DNA from: Simiduia sp. 21SJ11W-1
Lineage (GTDB): Bacteria; Pseudomonadota; Gammaproteobacteria; Pseudomonadales; Cellvibrionaceae
Length of the DNA: 64,000 nt
Assembly: GCF_024138675.1 (NCBI RefSeq)
Contig: NZ_CP090959.1
Span: 868,001 to 932,000 of the forward strand
Reading direction: 5' to 3'
Shown: piece by piece, positions 28,665 through 38,333 of the stretch
Numbering within the stretch: the first letter of the stretch is position 1
Layout: each line of letters starts with the position of its first letter
The notes under the pieces: model-generated
The model's input: the letters and a program-made list of their open reading frames with translations, nothing else
What the model was told of the DNA's origin: nothing
The model's database searches: none
Made by a program: the position numbers and the translations under genes

Positions 28665-29602
28665 TGAATCGATTCCTCAATATTTCCCGCCCATGCCTTA
28701 GGGCTTTCATGGCTAGTGTGCTGTGCTTGGGTCTGGCTGCCTGTAACAACCAGCCCACGCAGAGCGAATCTGACCGGTATCAGGCTTCGCGCTACCAGGT
28801 GCAGCAAGATTACGGCCCGGGCGCGCCGCTCGATGTTTCGCATGTGCCCGATGCCGTGCCAAAAATAGAGCCGCGCACCAGCGCCGGAAATAAATCGCCC
28901 TACACGGTGCTGGGTAACACCTACACCCTCTTGCCTGAAGATGCGCCCTATGTGGAAGAGGGCATGGCCTCCTGGTACGGCAACAAGTTCCATGGCCATC
29001 AAACCTCCAATGGCGAGATTTACAACATGTACGGGATGACCGCAGCCCATAAAACCCTGCGCATTCCCACCTACGTGAAAGTCACCAATCTCGACAACAA
29101 CCTCAGTGTGATTGTGCGGGTTAACGATCGCGGCCCCTTCCACGGTGATCGCATTATTGATTTGTCTTATGCCGCGGCGCGCAAGCTCGATTACGCCGAG
29201 CGCGGCACGGCGCGGGTGCGGGTGGAAGCTATAGACCCGGTGGCCTGGGCCAATAGTCGCGATGGCTCAACCGAGGTGATGGCCCAGGCGGCCAGTGAGC
29301 CGCCGAAATTGCGCGGCCAAACCCTTGAAAACAAAGCGCCGCTTCCGGAAAGCGTGGAGGGCTACCAGCTACCGGCCAACACCTTTTTGCAGGCCGGTGC
29401 CTTTTCCTCTAAAGATTCGGCCAACAGTTTGCGGGAAAAGCTGGGCGGTTTAACCCACTACCCGGTATTTGTGGCGCAGGCCACCAAGAACAGCCTGTAC
29501 CGGGTACGCATCGGCCCGATTACCGATAACTACGATTTAATGCAAATTCGCGAGCTGGTATTTCGCAAGGGTGGCGTGCGCCCCCACGTGGTTTACCAGT
29601 AA
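28664..29602 (+). CDS. rlpA: Septal-ring lytic transglycosylase RlpA, lipoprotein with SPOR domain
   Basis: RlpA cuts denuded glycan strands at the division site. The 312-residue lipoprotein has lipobox LAAC with Cys27. Its double-psi barrel (about 95-195) includes EEGMASWYGNKFHGHQTSNGE, KVTNLDNNLSVIVRVNDRGP and the catalytic Asp region HGDRIIDLS. A SPOR domain (about 240-312, FLQAGAFSSKDSANSLREKL) targets denuded septal murein. The gene follows mltB with TAATG overlap. Confidence 0.97.
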   Translation: MNRFLNISRPCLRAFMASVLCLGLAACNNQPTQSESDRYQASRYQVQQDYGPGAPLDVSHVPDAVPKIEPRTSAGNKSPYTVLGNTYTLLPEDAPYVEEGMASWYGNKFHGHQTSNGEIYNMYGMTAAHKTLRIPTYVKVTNLDNNLSVIVRVNDRGPFHGDRIIDLSYAAARKLDYAERGTARVRVEAIDPVAWANSRDGSTEVMAQAASEPPKLRGQTLENKAPLPESVEGYQLPANTFLQAGAFSSKDSANSLREKLGGLTHYPVFVAQATKNSLYRVRIGPITDNYDLMQIRELVFRKGGVRPHVVYQ

Positions 29603-29633
29603 CTCATTGACTAAAAAGGGAACGAAAAATTTC

Positions 29634-30806
29634 ATGAAGGTTTGGATGTCTAACACCCTCAACCGTACATTCGCGGTGGCAGCCTTGGCGGCCACGGTTT
29701 GCCTGCCGGCGTTAGCTGCCCCGGTCATTATTCCCTCGCCGCCGCAAATTTCATCTACCGGCTACATTCTGATGGATGCCGACACCGGCAAGGTGCTGGT
29801 AGAGCACAATGCCGATGAACAGCTGCCACCGGCCAGCCTCACCAAAATGATGACCAGCTACATCGTCTCCGGTGATATCGAGAGCGGCAAGATCGGCGAG
29901 CAAGACCTGGTAGACATCAGCGTAAAAGCCTGGCGCATGGGCGGCTCTAAAATGTTTATCCGCGAGGGCACCCAAGTGCCGGTGATCGACCTGCTGCGCG
30001 GGGTGATCATCCAATCGGGTAACGATGCAAGTGTGGCACTGGCCGAGCATGTGGCCGGCAGCGAAGGCGCCTTTGTAGATATCATGAACCAGCAGGCAGC
30101 GCTGTTGGGCATGACCAGCACCCACTATGAAAACAGCACCGGCTGGCCGGCCGAGGGCCACCTCACCACCGCGCGGGATTTGTCGCTGCTGGCACAGGCG
30201 CTGATCAACCATCACCCGGAGCACTACGCGCTCTATTCGGAAAAGTACTTCGCCTACAACGGCATTAACCAGCCCAACCGCAATAAATTGCTGTTTACCG
30301 ACGACAGCATAGATGGCATCAAAACCGGCCACACAGATGAAGCGGGCTATTGCCTGGTGGCCTCGGGCCAGCGCGATGGCATGCGCCTGATTTCCGTGGT
30401 GATGGGCACCAAGAGCGAGAAAGCGCGCGCCAGCGAGTCCCAGAAGCTACTGGCCTATGGCTTTCGCTACTACCAAACCCATCAGGTGTATGCCGCAGGC
30501 GACGTACTCTCTACCGCGCGCGTTTGGGGCGGCAAGCTGGATGAAGTGGCCCTGGGCGTAGCGCAACGGGTGGCGTTAACCATCCCCCGCGGCGCTGAAG
30601 ACAAGCTCAAGGCCGAGCTGCAAATACCCGAGGTGATCAAGGCGCCGCTTGCCGCCGGCGAGCAGATGGGCAAACTCACCATTACCCTTGATGGCGAAAC
30701 CCTCTATGAAGAGCCGCTGGTGGTAAAAGACGACATCGCCAAGGCCGGCTTCTTCGCCCGCCTGTGGGATGGCATCAAGCTGTTTTTCTTCCAGCTGTTT
30801 AACTGA
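29634..30806 (+). CDS. dacA: D-alanyl-D-alanine carboxypeptidase (PBP5/6 type)
   Basis: The enzyme removes the terminal D-Ala from murein pentapeptides in the periplasm, limiting cross-links. In 390 residues it has a signal peptide ending near ALAAP (about 26-30), Ser68 in PASLTKMM (SxxK), SGN in IQSGNDASVAL and KTG in GIKTGHTDEAGYCLV. The C-terminal beta-domain is followed by the amphipathic membrane-binding helix GFFARLWDGIKLFFFQLF. I chose the ATG at MKVWM, preceded by AAAAAGGGA; a second ATG four codons on is possible. In Pseudomonas the orthologue is called dacC. Confidence 0.96.
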   Translation: MKVWMSNTLNRTFAVAALAATVCLPALAAPVIIPSPPQISSTGYILMDADTGKVLVEHNADEQLPPASLTKMMTSYIVSGDIESGKIGEQDLVDISVKAWRMGGSKMFIREGTQVPVIDLLRGVIIQSGNDASVALAEHVAGSEGAFVDIMNQQAALLGMTSTHYENSTGWPAEGHLTTARDLSLLAQALINHHPEHYALYSEKYFAYNGINQPNRNKLLFTDDSIDGIKTGHTDEAGYCLVASGQRDGMRLISVVMGTKSEKARASESQKLLAYGFRYYQTHQVYAAGDVLSTARVWGGKLDEVALGVAQRVALTIPRGAEDKLKAELQIPEVIKAPLAAGEQMGKLTITLDGETLYEEPLVVKDDIAKAGFFARLWDGIKLFFFQLFN

Positions 30807-30820
30807 CCCCCACCCATTGC

Positions 30821-30852
30821 CTGCCCCTGCTGACGCGGGGGCGGGGCAGTTT
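30821..30852 (+). terminator. Probable terminator after dacA
   Basis: CTGCCCC (30821-30827) pairs with GGGGCAG (30843-30849) and is followed by TTT. The loop is GC-rich and can add pairs. The T-run is short, so strength is uncertain. Confidence 0.5.
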
Positions 30853-30886
30853 GGCCACAGTGGTAGAGGGCGCACGGCCAAAGCGC

Positions 30887-30892
30887 TATAAT
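30887..30892 (+). promoter_or_regulatory. Probable -10 element for ybeD-lipB-lipA
   Basis: A consensus TATAAT lies 36 bases before the ybeD ATG and after the dacA terminator hairpin. No strong -35 is seen. Confidence 0.5.
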
Positions 30893-30928
30893 CTTTGCCC
30901 ATTTTTATGCGCTTAGGTACCGGTGCTG

Positions 30929-31201
30929 ATGTCCCAGCAAGAACCCCCAAAAATCGAATTTCCCTGCGAAAACTACCCCGTTAAAGTAATGGGCGATGCC
31001 GGCGAGGCGTTGCACCTGCTGGTTAACGAAGTGATGGCGCGCCATGTGGAAGGCTTTCATCCGGGGCTTGTGACCGCTCGGGATTCCAGCAAAGGCCGCT
31101 TTCAGTCGCTCACGGTAATGATTACCGCCACCGGCGAAGATCAACTGCAGGCCATTTTCCAGGATCTTAAAAAGAACCCCATTGTGCGCATGGTACTGTA
31201 A
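30929..31201 (+). CDS. ybeD: YbeD/DUF493 family protein
   Basis: This 90-residue member of the DUF493 family, a small alpha/beta fold resembling the regulatory ACT-like domain, commonly precedes lipB. IEFPCENYPVKVMGDAG and the C-terminal EDQLQAIFQDLKKNPIVRMVL are typical. I chose the ATG, two codons after a possible GTG. lipB begins on the base after its stop. Function is not established; linkage to lipoate synthesis is by position. Confidence 0.95.
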   Translation: MSQQEPPKIEFPCENYPVKVMGDAGEALHLLVNEVMARHVEGFHPGLVTARDSSKGRFQSLTVMITATGEDQLQAIFQDLKKNPIVRMVL

Positions 31202-31936
31202 TTGAGCCAGGCGCCTGAGTTGATTGTGCGCTGGCTGGGCTCTGTGCCCTACGAGCCTGTGTGGCGCACTATGTCTGAGTTAACCACCGAGCGCGACGAC
31301 AGCACGGTAGACGAGCTGTGGTTGCTTGAGCACCCGCCGGTATTTACCCAGGGCCAGGCCGGCAAGGCCGAGCACCTACTGATGCCCGGCGATATTCCGG
31401 TGGTAAAGGTAGACCGCGGTGGCCAGGTAACCTACCACGGCCCCGGGCAGCTGGTGGGTTACCCCTTGATAGACATCAAACGCCGCGGCCTAGGCGTGCG
31501 CGACCTGGTAACGGCCATAGAGCAGCTGGTGGTAGATACAGTGGCCAGCTACGGTGTGAGCGCCTACCCCAAGGCCGATGCACCCGGTGTGTACGTAGAT
31601 TTGCCCGGTTACACCGGCGCCAAAATTGCCTCGCTGGGGTTAAGAGTGCGTAAGCACCGCAGTTATCATGGCCTGGCGTTGAATGTGGATATGGATTTAG
31701 CCCCCTTCGGGCGCATTAACCCCTGCGGCTACCAGGGCCTGCAGATGACCCAGCTGGCCGATCTAAGCAGCCAGCGCCCCAGTGTAGAGGCCGTGGCCCA
31801 ACAAATGGCCACATTATTTACCCGGCAGTTAGGCTATACCCGCGTTACCCACACCCGCGAGATGCACCCCAATTTACAGGCGGCGCTCAATGCCGGCCAC
31901 ACTCACGCCGACGCACGGCCAGAGGATCAATCATGA
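31202..31936 (+). CDS. lipB: Octanoyl-(acyl carrier protein):protein octanoyltransferase
   Basis: LipB moves octanoyl from ACP to lipoyl domains of dehydrogenase complexes. The 244-residue protein has [39 protein letters not shown], the catalytic Lys141 in [12 protein letters not shown] and the catalytic Cys175 in [10 protein letters not shown]. The start is TTG directly after the ybeD stop; the reading matches the family N terminus ([13 protein letters not shown]). The stop overlaps lipA as ATGA. Confidence 0.97.
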   Translation: MSQAPELIVRWLGSVPYEPVWRTMSELTTERDDSTVDELWLLEHPPVFTQGQAGKAEHLLMPGDIPVVKVDRGGQVTYHGPGQLVGYPLIDIKRRGLGVRDLVTAIEQLVVDTVASYGVSAYPKADAPGVYVDLPGYTGAKIASLGLRVRKHRSYHGLALNVDMDLAPFGRINPCGYQGLQMTQLADLSSQRPSVEAVAQQMATLFTRQLGYTRVTHTREMHPNLQAALNAGHTHADARPEDQS

Positions 31937-32943
31937 CCGATTCAAACACCCCATCAGAGCTAGCTGTAGAACTACCCGTTAAGCGCAGTCAGCGGCTCAA
32001 ACAGGGCGAAAAGCTGCGCGATGCCGACAAGTTAGAGAAAATTCCCGTTAAGGTGATTGCCACAGATGGCCCCCAGCGCAAGCCCGACTGGATTCGTGTG
32101 CGCCTGGAGGTTAACCCCGAGGTGGATCGCATTAAAAAGATCCTGCGCAAAAACAAGCTGGCCTCTGTGTGCGAAGAAGCCAACTGCCCCAACCTGGGCG
32201 AGTGCTTCAGCGGCGGTACGGCAACCTTCATGATCATGGGTGAAATATGCACCCGTCGCTGCCCCTTCTGCGATGTGGGCCACGGCAAGCCCAACCCGCT
32301 GGATGCCGATGAGCCCTTAAAGCTTGCCGAGGCCATTGCCGAAATGCGCCTTAAATATGTGGTGATCACCTCGGTAGACCGCGACGACCTGCGCGATGGC
32401 GGCGCCCAGCACTTTGCCGATTGCATCCGCGAGGCGCGGGCGCTGTCGCAAAACCTACAGGTGGAAGTACTGGTGCCGGATTTCCGCGGGCGTATGGATA
32501 TCGCCCTGGATATTCTGGAAGCCGAAGCGCCCGATGTGTTTAACCACAACCTCGAAACCGTGCCGCGCCTGTACCGCCAGGCACGCCCGGGCGCCAACTA
32601 CGCCTGGTCGCTGAAGCTCTTGAAGCAATACAAGGCGCGCAGGCCCGATGTGCTCACCAAATCCGGCCTGATGGTGGGGCTGGGTGAGTCCAAAGAAGAG
32701 ATATTTAAGGTGATGCAGAACCTGCGTGAGCACGATGTGGATATGCTCACTATCGGCCAGTACCTGCAGCCCTCCAAAGACCACCTGCCGGTAGACCGCT
32801 ACGTACACCCGGACGAGTTTGCCGAATACACCCGCGTGGCCCACGAAATGGGCTTTAAACACGCAGCCTGCGGCCCGCTGGTGCGCTCGTCTTACCATGC
32901 CGACAAGCAGGCCCACGGTGAAGCGCTGCCAAGTGTAGGCTGA
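31933..32943 (+). CDS. lipA: Lipoyl synthase (radical SAM)
   Basis: LipA inserts two sulfur atoms into the octanoyl chain on lipoyl domains. The auxiliary cluster ligands are Cys80, Cys85 and Cys91 ([12 protein letters not shown]). The radical-SAM cluster ligands are Cys106, Cys110 and Cys113 (CTRRCPFC). [10 protein letters not shown] at the C-terminal end provides the conserved Ser ligand. 336 residues, standard length. Translationally coupled to lipB. Confidence 0.98.
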   Translation: MTDSNTPSELAVELPVKRSQRLKQGEKLRDADKLEKIPVKVIATDGPQRKPDWIRVRLEVNPEVDRIKKILRKNKLASVCEEANCPNLGECFSGGTATFMIMGEICTRRCPFCDVGHGKPNPLDADEPLKLAEAIAEMRLKYVVITSVDRDDLRDGGAQHFADCIREARALSQNLQVEVLVPDFRGRMDIALDILEAEAPDVFNHNLETVPRLYRQARPGANYAWSLKLLKQYKARRPDVLTKSGLMVGLGESKEEIFKVMQNLREHDVDMLTIGQYLQPSKDHLPVDRYVHPDEFAEYTRVAHEMGFKHAACGPLVRSSYHADKQAHGEALPSVG

Positions 32944-32945
32944 GG

Positions 32946-33485
32946 ATGCTATGGCCTGCCGGCGTTGAGTGTATGCCGTTGCGCGCAGCACCCCAATGGC
33001 TGCCTGAACTGGCCCGGCTGCGCGCCCACGAGCGCGCCCGCGAAGGCTTAAGCGCCAATCTGGCGGCCGGGCAGGCTGCGCTTGAAGCAGAGCTTGAGGT
33101 CGAGCTTAAAGTCGAGCTTGAAGTCGAGCTTGAAGGCACTGCATCCACACCATTCACCCTGGTGGCCCACAGGGCCCAAAGCCTTGTGGGGGCTGCCACC
33201 TTAAGGCGTCAGCAGGGCTTGCTGGCCTGCGCCAAAAGCCTTTGGCTGTCCGAGCTTTGGGTGCACCCCCGCACGCGCGGCCAGGGATTGGGTGCCGCGC
33301 TCATTGCCAGCCTGCTCAAGCAAGCTGCGCAGTCAGGCGCGCCCGAAGTCTTGCTCTACACCCGCAGCCACCGTGACTACTACCGCCGCTTGGGCTGGCA
33401 ACTGGTGCGCGAGGCAATGCTTGCGGGGCAGCCGGTTGCGTTGCTGTCATACCCCTTGGCCCGCCTGCGTACAGCGCCCTCATAA
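32946..33485 (+). CDS. GNAT-family N-acetyltransferase with internal 12-bp repeat
   Basis: This 179-residue protein has the GNAT core in its second half: SLWLSELWVHPRTRGQGLGAALI is the acetyl-CoA-binding beta4-alpha3 region with the RxxGxG loop, and YTRSHRDYYRRLGWQLV is the usual C-terminal segment. It probably acetylates a small molecule or a peptide amine. Between about residues 45 and 63 the chain is a repeat of Leu-Glu-x-Glu units coded by tandem 12-bp DNA repeats. The ATG lies two bases after lipA, so it may be cotranscribed; a second Met ten codons on is an alternative start. Confidence 0.85.
   Translation: MLWPAGVECMPLRAAPQWLPELARLRAHERAREGLSANLAAGQAALEAELEVELKVELEVELEGTASTPFTLVAHRAQSLVGAATLRRQQGLLACAKSLWLSELWVHPRTRGQGLGAALIASLLKQAAQSGAPEVLLYTRSHRDYYRRLGWQLVREAMLAGQPVALLSYPLARLRTAPS
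33081..33137 (+). repeat. 12-bp tandem repeat inside the GNAT gene
   Basis: Four units of consensus CTTGAAGTCGAG (33081-33092, 33093-33104, 33105-33116, 33117-33128) plus a partial fifth encode LEAE-LEVE-LKVE-LEVE-LEG. Unit length is a multiple of three, so copy-number change would keep the frame. Confidence 0.9.
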
Positions 33486-33628
33486 CCATTCATCGGCTAT
33501 TTTGCATTTTGAGCTAAGGTATTGATTGGGAACCGCTTTCTATTGGCCCCCAAGTGCTATGCTCTAGACTTCCGGCGCACAATAAATCGCCTTACCTATA
33601 AGCTGGACGAGAGGGAAGACAGCGCTCA

Positions 33629-35692
33629 ATGAGCTTGCGCAACGAATTAAAAGACCAGGAAAACCGCTACCTGCAGCAGCACGCCCAAGACCCGGTGGCT
33701 TGGCAAGTCTGGTCGCCAGAAACCCTCGAGGCCGCCCGTCGTCTCGATAAACCCATATTGCTTTCAATAGGCTATTCGGCCTGCCATTGGTGCCAGGTCA
33801 TGCAGCGGGAATCCTTTTCCGATGCCCAGATTGCCGCCCAAATGAACGAGCACTTTGTCAGCATAAAAGTTGATAAAGAAGAGCGCCCAGATTTAGACGA
33901 TATCTTTCAAACCGCGCACCAGCTGCTCAACGGCCAGCCTGGCGGCTGGCCGCTCACGGTATTTTTGTGCCCCAAAACATTTTTACCTTTTGTGGTGGGC
34001 ACCTATTTCCCGCGCGAGCCTGCGCACGGGCGCATTCCCATTCAGGATTTGTTGTACCGGGTGAATCACTTTTACCGCGAGCAACATAAAGATTTCCAGA
34101 ACTTGCGCGACCAAATGGGTAAAAGCTTCAAGGCCTTAAACGATTTGCCCAAATCCGATGCGCCGGAAATTGCCGATTTGTACCTGCTGCACGAGGCCAC
34201 GCGCAGGCTGCTGGAACAGGCAGACACCAAACACGGCGGCTTTAACGGCGCGCCAAAATTTATTTTGCCCTTCAGTTTGTTCCGGTTACTTGAAACCGTG
34301 TCCGAGGCCTCGGAGTTGGCTCTGCCCGCCGAGGCGCACTTGCGCCTGAGTTTAAACCACATTGGCGCCTCGGCTATTCACGATGCCATAGATGGCGGCT
34401 TTTTCCGCTACACCACCGATGCCGAGTGGGAGCAACCGCATTTCGAAAAAATGCTGTTTGATAACGCCATTGTATTGGGCCTGTTCGCTGCTGCGGGCGC
34501 GCGCCTTAAGGCACCGCTGTACGGTTATGTGGCACGCCAAACGTTGATGTGGATGCGCCGCGTGCTGGCTTTGCCAGAGGGATACAGCGCAAGCCTTGAT
34601 AGCAGCACCGGCGATGGTGACGGCACCGCCTACAGCTACACCCGCGCGGAAATCAAAACGGCGGTAACCGACGCCGAATACACCTTCTTAAATGAGCTCT
34701 ACGGTTTAGAGCGCAAGCTCAACGAGGACTTTTTGCTGCATTGCATTCGCCCGCCTGAAGACGCCGCCGAGCGCGCCGGCATCGACATGGCCCAAGCAAC
34801 GCAATTGTTTGAAAGTGCCCGCGACAAACTGCGTGTGCTGCGCTACCAAAAGCCCTTGGCGGCGCGCGATGAAAAGGTCATTTGCAGTTGGAATGCCTTG
34901 TTGTGTAAATCCATGGCGCAGGTGGCTCGCCATCTGGGTGATGGGCAAGCCATCGCGCAGGCGCAGGAATTGATGGATGCGCTGGTAAAACGCCACTGGT
35001 ACAACAAGCGCCTGTTCAGCATTGTGAAGCGCAGTGGCGAGCGGCTGCCGGCATTTTTGGATGATTACGCGTTCATGTTGCTGGCCCTGTTAGACATGCT
35101 GCAAGTGCAGTGGCGCGATAGCGACTACCACATGGCGCGCAACATGGCAGAGGGGCTGCTAAACCATTTTTACGATGATGTGTTGGGCGGCTTCTTTTTT
35201 GTGGCGCACGATCACGAACCCTTACCCTTTAAACCCAAACCCTTTGCCGACACCATGACACCGGCAGGCAATGGCGCAGCCGCGCTTGCACTCATCCGCT
35301 TTGGCCATCTCACCGCCGAGCCGCGCTATGTGGATGCCGCCAATGCCACTGTGAGCCACGCCATGCCCTTGCTGCGCCGCCAGCCGGAAACCCACTACAC
35401 CTTATTGCAGGCCATGCGTGAAGGCTTGCTGCCAAAGCCTGTGATTCTTTTGCTGGGCGATGAGGCAATGAGTGACTGGCAGGCAAAACTGCACGCCAAA
35501 TATCAGGATCAGGTGTACGTTTACCGCGTACCCACAAGCTCGGAATTTCATCCGCCAGAGGTGATGGTGATGGATGAAAACACCGGGGTGATTTGCCAGG
35601 CAGACCTGTGCCAGGATGGCCACGAAAGCCTTGAAAGTTTAATGCACGCCCTTGATGACGCATTGATGCCAACACCCATAGAGGAGGTGTGA
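33629..35692 (+). CDS. Thioredoxin-domain protein of the YyaL/DsbH (SPATA20-like) family
   Basis: The 687-residue protein starts with a thioredoxin-like domain (about 1-165) containing SIGYSACHWCQVMQRESF, so Cys52 and Cys55 form a CxxC. KVDKEERPDLD and GGWPLTVFLCP follow. The rest (about 180-687) is an alpha/alpha-barrel resembling glycoside hydrolase or N-acylglucosamine epimerase folds (GGFFRYTTDAEWEQPHFEKMLFDN is the family signature, given here in part). No signal peptide, so cytoplasmic. The family is universal but its function is poorly defined; redox or sugar-related roles are guesses. The next gene begins one base later. Confidence 0.92.
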   Translation: MSLRNELKDQENRYLQQHAQDPVAWQVWSPETLEAARRLDKPILLSIGYSACHWCQVMQRESFSDAQIAAQMNEHFVSIKVDKEERPDLDDIFQTAHQLLNGQPGGWPLTVFLCPKTFLPFVVGTYFPREPAHGRIPIQDLLYRVNHFYREQHKDFQNLRDQMGKSFKALNDLPKSDAPEIADLYLLHEATRRLLEQADTKHGGFNGAPKFILPFSLFRLLETVSEASELALPAEAHLRLSLNHIGASAIHDAIDGGFFRYTTDAEWEQPHFEKMLFDNAIVLGLFAAAGARLKAPLYGYVARQTLMWMRRVLALPEGYSASLDSSTGDGDGTAYSYTRAEIKTAVTDAEYTFLNELYGLERKLNEDFLLHCIRPPEDAAERAGIDMAQATQLFESARDKLRVLRYQKPLAARDEKVICSWNALLCKSMAQVARHLGDGQAIAQAQELMDALVKRHWYNKRLFSIVKRSGERLPAFLDDYAFMLLALLDMLQVQWRDSDYHMARNMAEGLLNHFYDDVLGGFFFVAHDHEPLPFKPKPFADTMTPAGNGAAALALIRFGHLTAEPRYVDAANATVSHAMPLLRRQPETHYTLLQAMREGLLPKPVILLLGDEAMSDWQAKLHAKYQDQVYVYRVPTSSEFHPPEVMVMDENTGVICQADLCQDGHESLESLMHALDDALMPTPIEEV

Positions 35693-35693
35693 T

Positions 35694-36017
35694 ATGGCCA
35701 TACCCACTAACCGCCTGTTAATGGAATTTGAGCGCTTGCTGCGCGAGGCAAACCGCGCGGCTATTAATCCGATTCTGGATGAGCTTACCCTTGAGCAGTT
35801 AAAGCCCATGGCAGAATTGGTGGCCCGTGCGCGCGCCACTTACCTCAAGCATTTGCACGATTTGGCATCGCAGTATGCCGGCACCGATAACCTGCCCACC
35901 GATGATGAAATGCAGGCGCTCGCCCAATTGCGGAGTCGCTTTCTGGATTTGGTGGAGGGCTCAAAGTCCTTTGAAACCGCCATTCAACGCGGGTATCTGG
36001 ATGTTAAGGACCGCTAG
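35694..36017 (+). CDS. Conserved hypothetical protein, helical
   Basis: I do not recognise this 107-residue protein. It is predicted to be mostly alpha-helical and charged, with MEFERLLREANRAAINPILDE, a central ELVARARATYLKHLHDLA and a short C-terminal helix. No signal, membrane segment or Cys. The ATG follows the YyaL-family gene after one base, with GGAGG before it inside that gene, so it is translationally coupled and may act with it. Its 3' end overlaps the convergent glycerophosphodiesterase gene by 14 bases. Confidence 0.8.
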   Translation: MAIPTNRLLMEFERLLREANRAAINPILDELTLEQLKPMAELVARARATYLKHLHDLASQYAGTDNLPTDDEMQALAQLRSRFLDLVEGSKSFETAIQRGYLDVKDR

Positions 36018-36711
36018 GCACCCAGGTTTTTAATTGCTCGGGTACATCGGTAAACACCCCGTCTACGCCTAAGTCGTAGAGCCATTGCCAATCTTCCGGG
36101 TGATTAACCGTATACACCAGGGTTTTCATGCCTGCCCTGTGTGCTTCGCGCACCAGTTCCCGGTTAATGAAGTTAATTGATGGGTTAAAACTGTAGGCCT
36201 GCAATTGCGTGCACAGCTCGGCCGCGCGCAGTGGAATACCCTCTACCAAAAGTGCTCGGCGAATGTCGGGCAGCCGCTGCATGCAATAAAGCAGCTGCAC
36301 CTGATCAAAACTTGAGATCAGAAAATCTTCTGCCCGCGCCTCACAGCCCAGCTGCCGGGCAATCCACTCGCACAGCAAAGGCGCGGTATCCGGGCCTTTG
36401 ATTTCAATGTTCAGCAAGCAGCGGCCACGGGTGAGGTTGTACACCTCGTGCAGTTGGGGCAGGGGCTCGCCATTGGGCAACCTGAGTGCTGCCAGCTGCT
36501 CGGCTTGGAGTGTTTGCAGCAGCCCCTGGCCCGGCAGGGCCCGCCCAAGGCGCCTGTCGTGGGTTACCCAGAGCTTGCCCGCCAGTGCCCAGAGATCTAT
36601 CTCTACGGCGTCTACCCCCAGTGCAACCGCTGCCTCAATGGCTTGCAGGCTGTTCTCCGGCCCCAGCGAGTTGCCGCCGCGGTGTGCAATATTCAGTAAC
36701 CGATGAGTCAT
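36004..36711 (-). CDS. ugpQ: Glycerophosphodiester phosphodiesterase
   Basis: This cytoplasmic enzyme splits glycerophosphodiesters into glycerol 3-phosphate and an alcohol. In 235 residues the motif set is complete: IAHRGGNSLGPENSLQAIEAA (catalytic His and Glu), DAVEIDLW, WVTHDRRLGR with the second His, NIEIKGP and the C-terminal YTVNHPEDWQWLYDLGVDGV. There is no signal peptide, in keeping with UgpQ rather than GlpQ. GGAGGG lies 4 bases before the chosen ATG; the earlier in-frame ATG overlaps this site. Convergent overlap with the helical protein gene. Confidence 0.92.
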   Translation of the reverse strand: MTHRLLNIAHRGGNSLGPENSLQAIEAAVALGVDAVEIDLWALAGKLWVTHDRRLGRALPGQGLLQTLQAEQLAALRLPNGEPLPQLHEVYNLTRGRCLLNIEIKGPDTAPLLCEWIARQLGCEARAEDFLISSFDQVQLLYCMQRLPDIRRALLVEGIPLRAAELCTQLQAYSFNPSINFINRELVREAHRAGMKTLVYTVNHPEDWQWLYDLGVDGVFTDVPEQLKTWVPSGP

Positions 36712-36864
36712 GCGCCCTCCCATGCAGTGCTTGCCAGTATGGCATTAGCCCCGGGGCTTGCACAGATGCGAAATTGTTTAAAATATGGCCAGTTTGGGGC
36801 TGCAATCGGCAGGTCAAGCCAGTAGAATGTGCGCCCTTTCTGCTCCTACCCCCTGAGGTTTTTC

Positions 36865-38190
36865 ATGACGTCCAAGCAACCCACTGTCGGCTTTGTATCA
36901 CTCGGCTGCCCCAAGGCGCTGGTGGATTCCGAGCGCATCATTACCAAGCTCAAGCTCGACGGCTATGCAGTGGCGCCAGAGTACGATAACGCCGATGTGG
37001 TGGTGGTGAATACCTGTGGCTTCATTGATTCCGCCAAGCAGGAATCCATGGATGCCATTCGCGAGGCCATGGCAGAAAACGGCAAGGTTATTGTGACCGG
37101 CTGCATGGGCAAGGGCGTAGATGCCGAGGCCATCAAGGCGGCCAACCCCGGAGTATTGAGCGTGAGCGGCCCGGCAGATTACGACACAGTGATGAACGCT
37201 GTGCATGAATATGTGCCCAACGAGGCCATGAATCCACACCGGCACGATATTGTGCCGCCTGCGGGCATAAAATTAACACCCGGCCATTACGCCTATTTAA
37301 AAATTTCAGAAGGCTGTAATCACCGTTGCAGTTTTTGCATCATTCCCGCCATGCGCGGCGATTTGGCCAGCCGCCCGATTGCCGATGTAGTGCAAGAGGC
37401 GCACGACCTGGTAAGCCAGGGCACCAAAGAGTTGCTGGTAATTTCACAAGACACCAGCGCCTACGGGGTAGATGTAAAATTCAAACTGGATTTGGCCAGC
37501 GGCTCTGAAACCCGCATGCAGGATTTGGCGGTGGCACTGGGTGAGATGGGCGTGTGGGTGCGCCTGCACTATGTGTACCCATACCCTCACGTTGATAAAT
37601 TGATTCCGCTTATGGCCGAAGGCAAAATTCTGCCGTACCTGGATATTCCGTTCCAGCATGCAAGCCCGCGCATTTTGAAATTAATGAAGCGCCCGGCGCA
37701 TTCGGAAAAGGTGCTGAACCGCATCAAGCAGTGGCGTGAAATCTGCCCGGATCTCACTATCCGCTCTACATTTATTGTGGGCTTCCCCGGGGAAACCGAG
37801 GCAGACTTCCAGGAGTTGCTGGAGTTCCTGGAAGAGGCGCAACTCGATCGCGTTGGATGTTTTAAATACTCCCCCGTTGATGGCGCAACGGCCAATGATC
37901 TGCCAGACCATGTGCCCGAAGACGTACAGCAAGAGCGCTGGGAGCGCTTTATGGAAACCCAGCAAAAAATCAGCACTGCCCGCTTGGCGAAAAAAGTAGG
38001 CCGCACTTTGCCCGTGCTTATTGATGAGGTAGATGAAGAAGGCGCCATTGGCCGCACACAAGGCGACGCCCCGGAAATTGACGGCGTGGTTTACCTTAAT
38101 GATGAGTTCGATGTGGCGCCTGGCGATATTGTGAATGTTGCCATTGAACACTCGGATGAATACGACCTGTGGGGCAGTGTTGTTCGCTAG
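36865..38190 (+). CDS. rimO: Ribosomal protein S12 methylthiotransferase
   Basis: RimO adds a methylthio group to Asp89 of ribosomal protein S12. The 441-residue protein has the UPF0004 domain with Cys15, Cys51 and Cys80 ([22 protein letters not shown]). The radical-SAM triad is Cys151, Cys155 and Cys158 (CNHRCSFC). A C-terminal TRAM domain (about 375-441, [19 protein letters not shown]) follows. I chose the ATG at [10 protein letters not shown]; the longer frame starts 36 bases earlier with no family similarity. Confidence 0.97.
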   Translation: MTSKQPTVGFVSLGCPKALVDSERIITKLKLDGYAVAPEYDNADVVVVNTCGFIDSAKQESMDAIREAMAENGKVIVTGCMGKGVDAEAIKAANPGVLSVSGPADYDTVMNAVHEYVPNEAMNPHRHDIVPPAGIKLTPGHYAYLKISEGCNHRCSFCIIPAMRGDLASRPIADVVQEAHDLVSQGTKELLVISQDTSAYGVDVKFKLDLASGSETRMQDLAVALGEMGVWVRLHYVYPYPHVDKLIPLMAEGKILPYLDIPFQHASPRILKLMKRPAHSEKVLNRIKQWREICPDLTIRSTFIVGFPGETEADFQELLEFLEEAQLDRVGCFKYSPVDGATANDLPDHVPEDVQQERWERFMETQQKISTARLAKKVGRTLPVLIDEVDEEGAIGRTQGDAPEIDGVVYLNDEFDVAPGDIVNVAIEHSDEYDLWGSVVR

Positions 38191-38303
38191 GGCCATTGCC
38201 GGTTAAACACGCTTTTTGCCCTTTGGTACAGCGAACAGTGTTATTAACGAAAAGTTATATATCGGTTATAGATCGAACGTTACATAGCAAAAGTTAAATT
38301 CAC

Positions 38304-38333
38304 AGCCAAGCACTCAAGCACTATTGCTTGGCT
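38304..38333. other. Hairpin in the rimO/speC intergenic region
   Basis: AGCCAAGCA and TGCTTGGCT are perfect 9-base arms with a 12-base loop. No T-run follows on either strand. It lies in a 356-base gene-free stretch (38191-38546) that also holds AAAGCCGGC (38406) and its complement GCCGGCTTT (38534) 119 bases apart. A terminator, or a small RNA, is possible but unproven. Confidence 0.4.
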
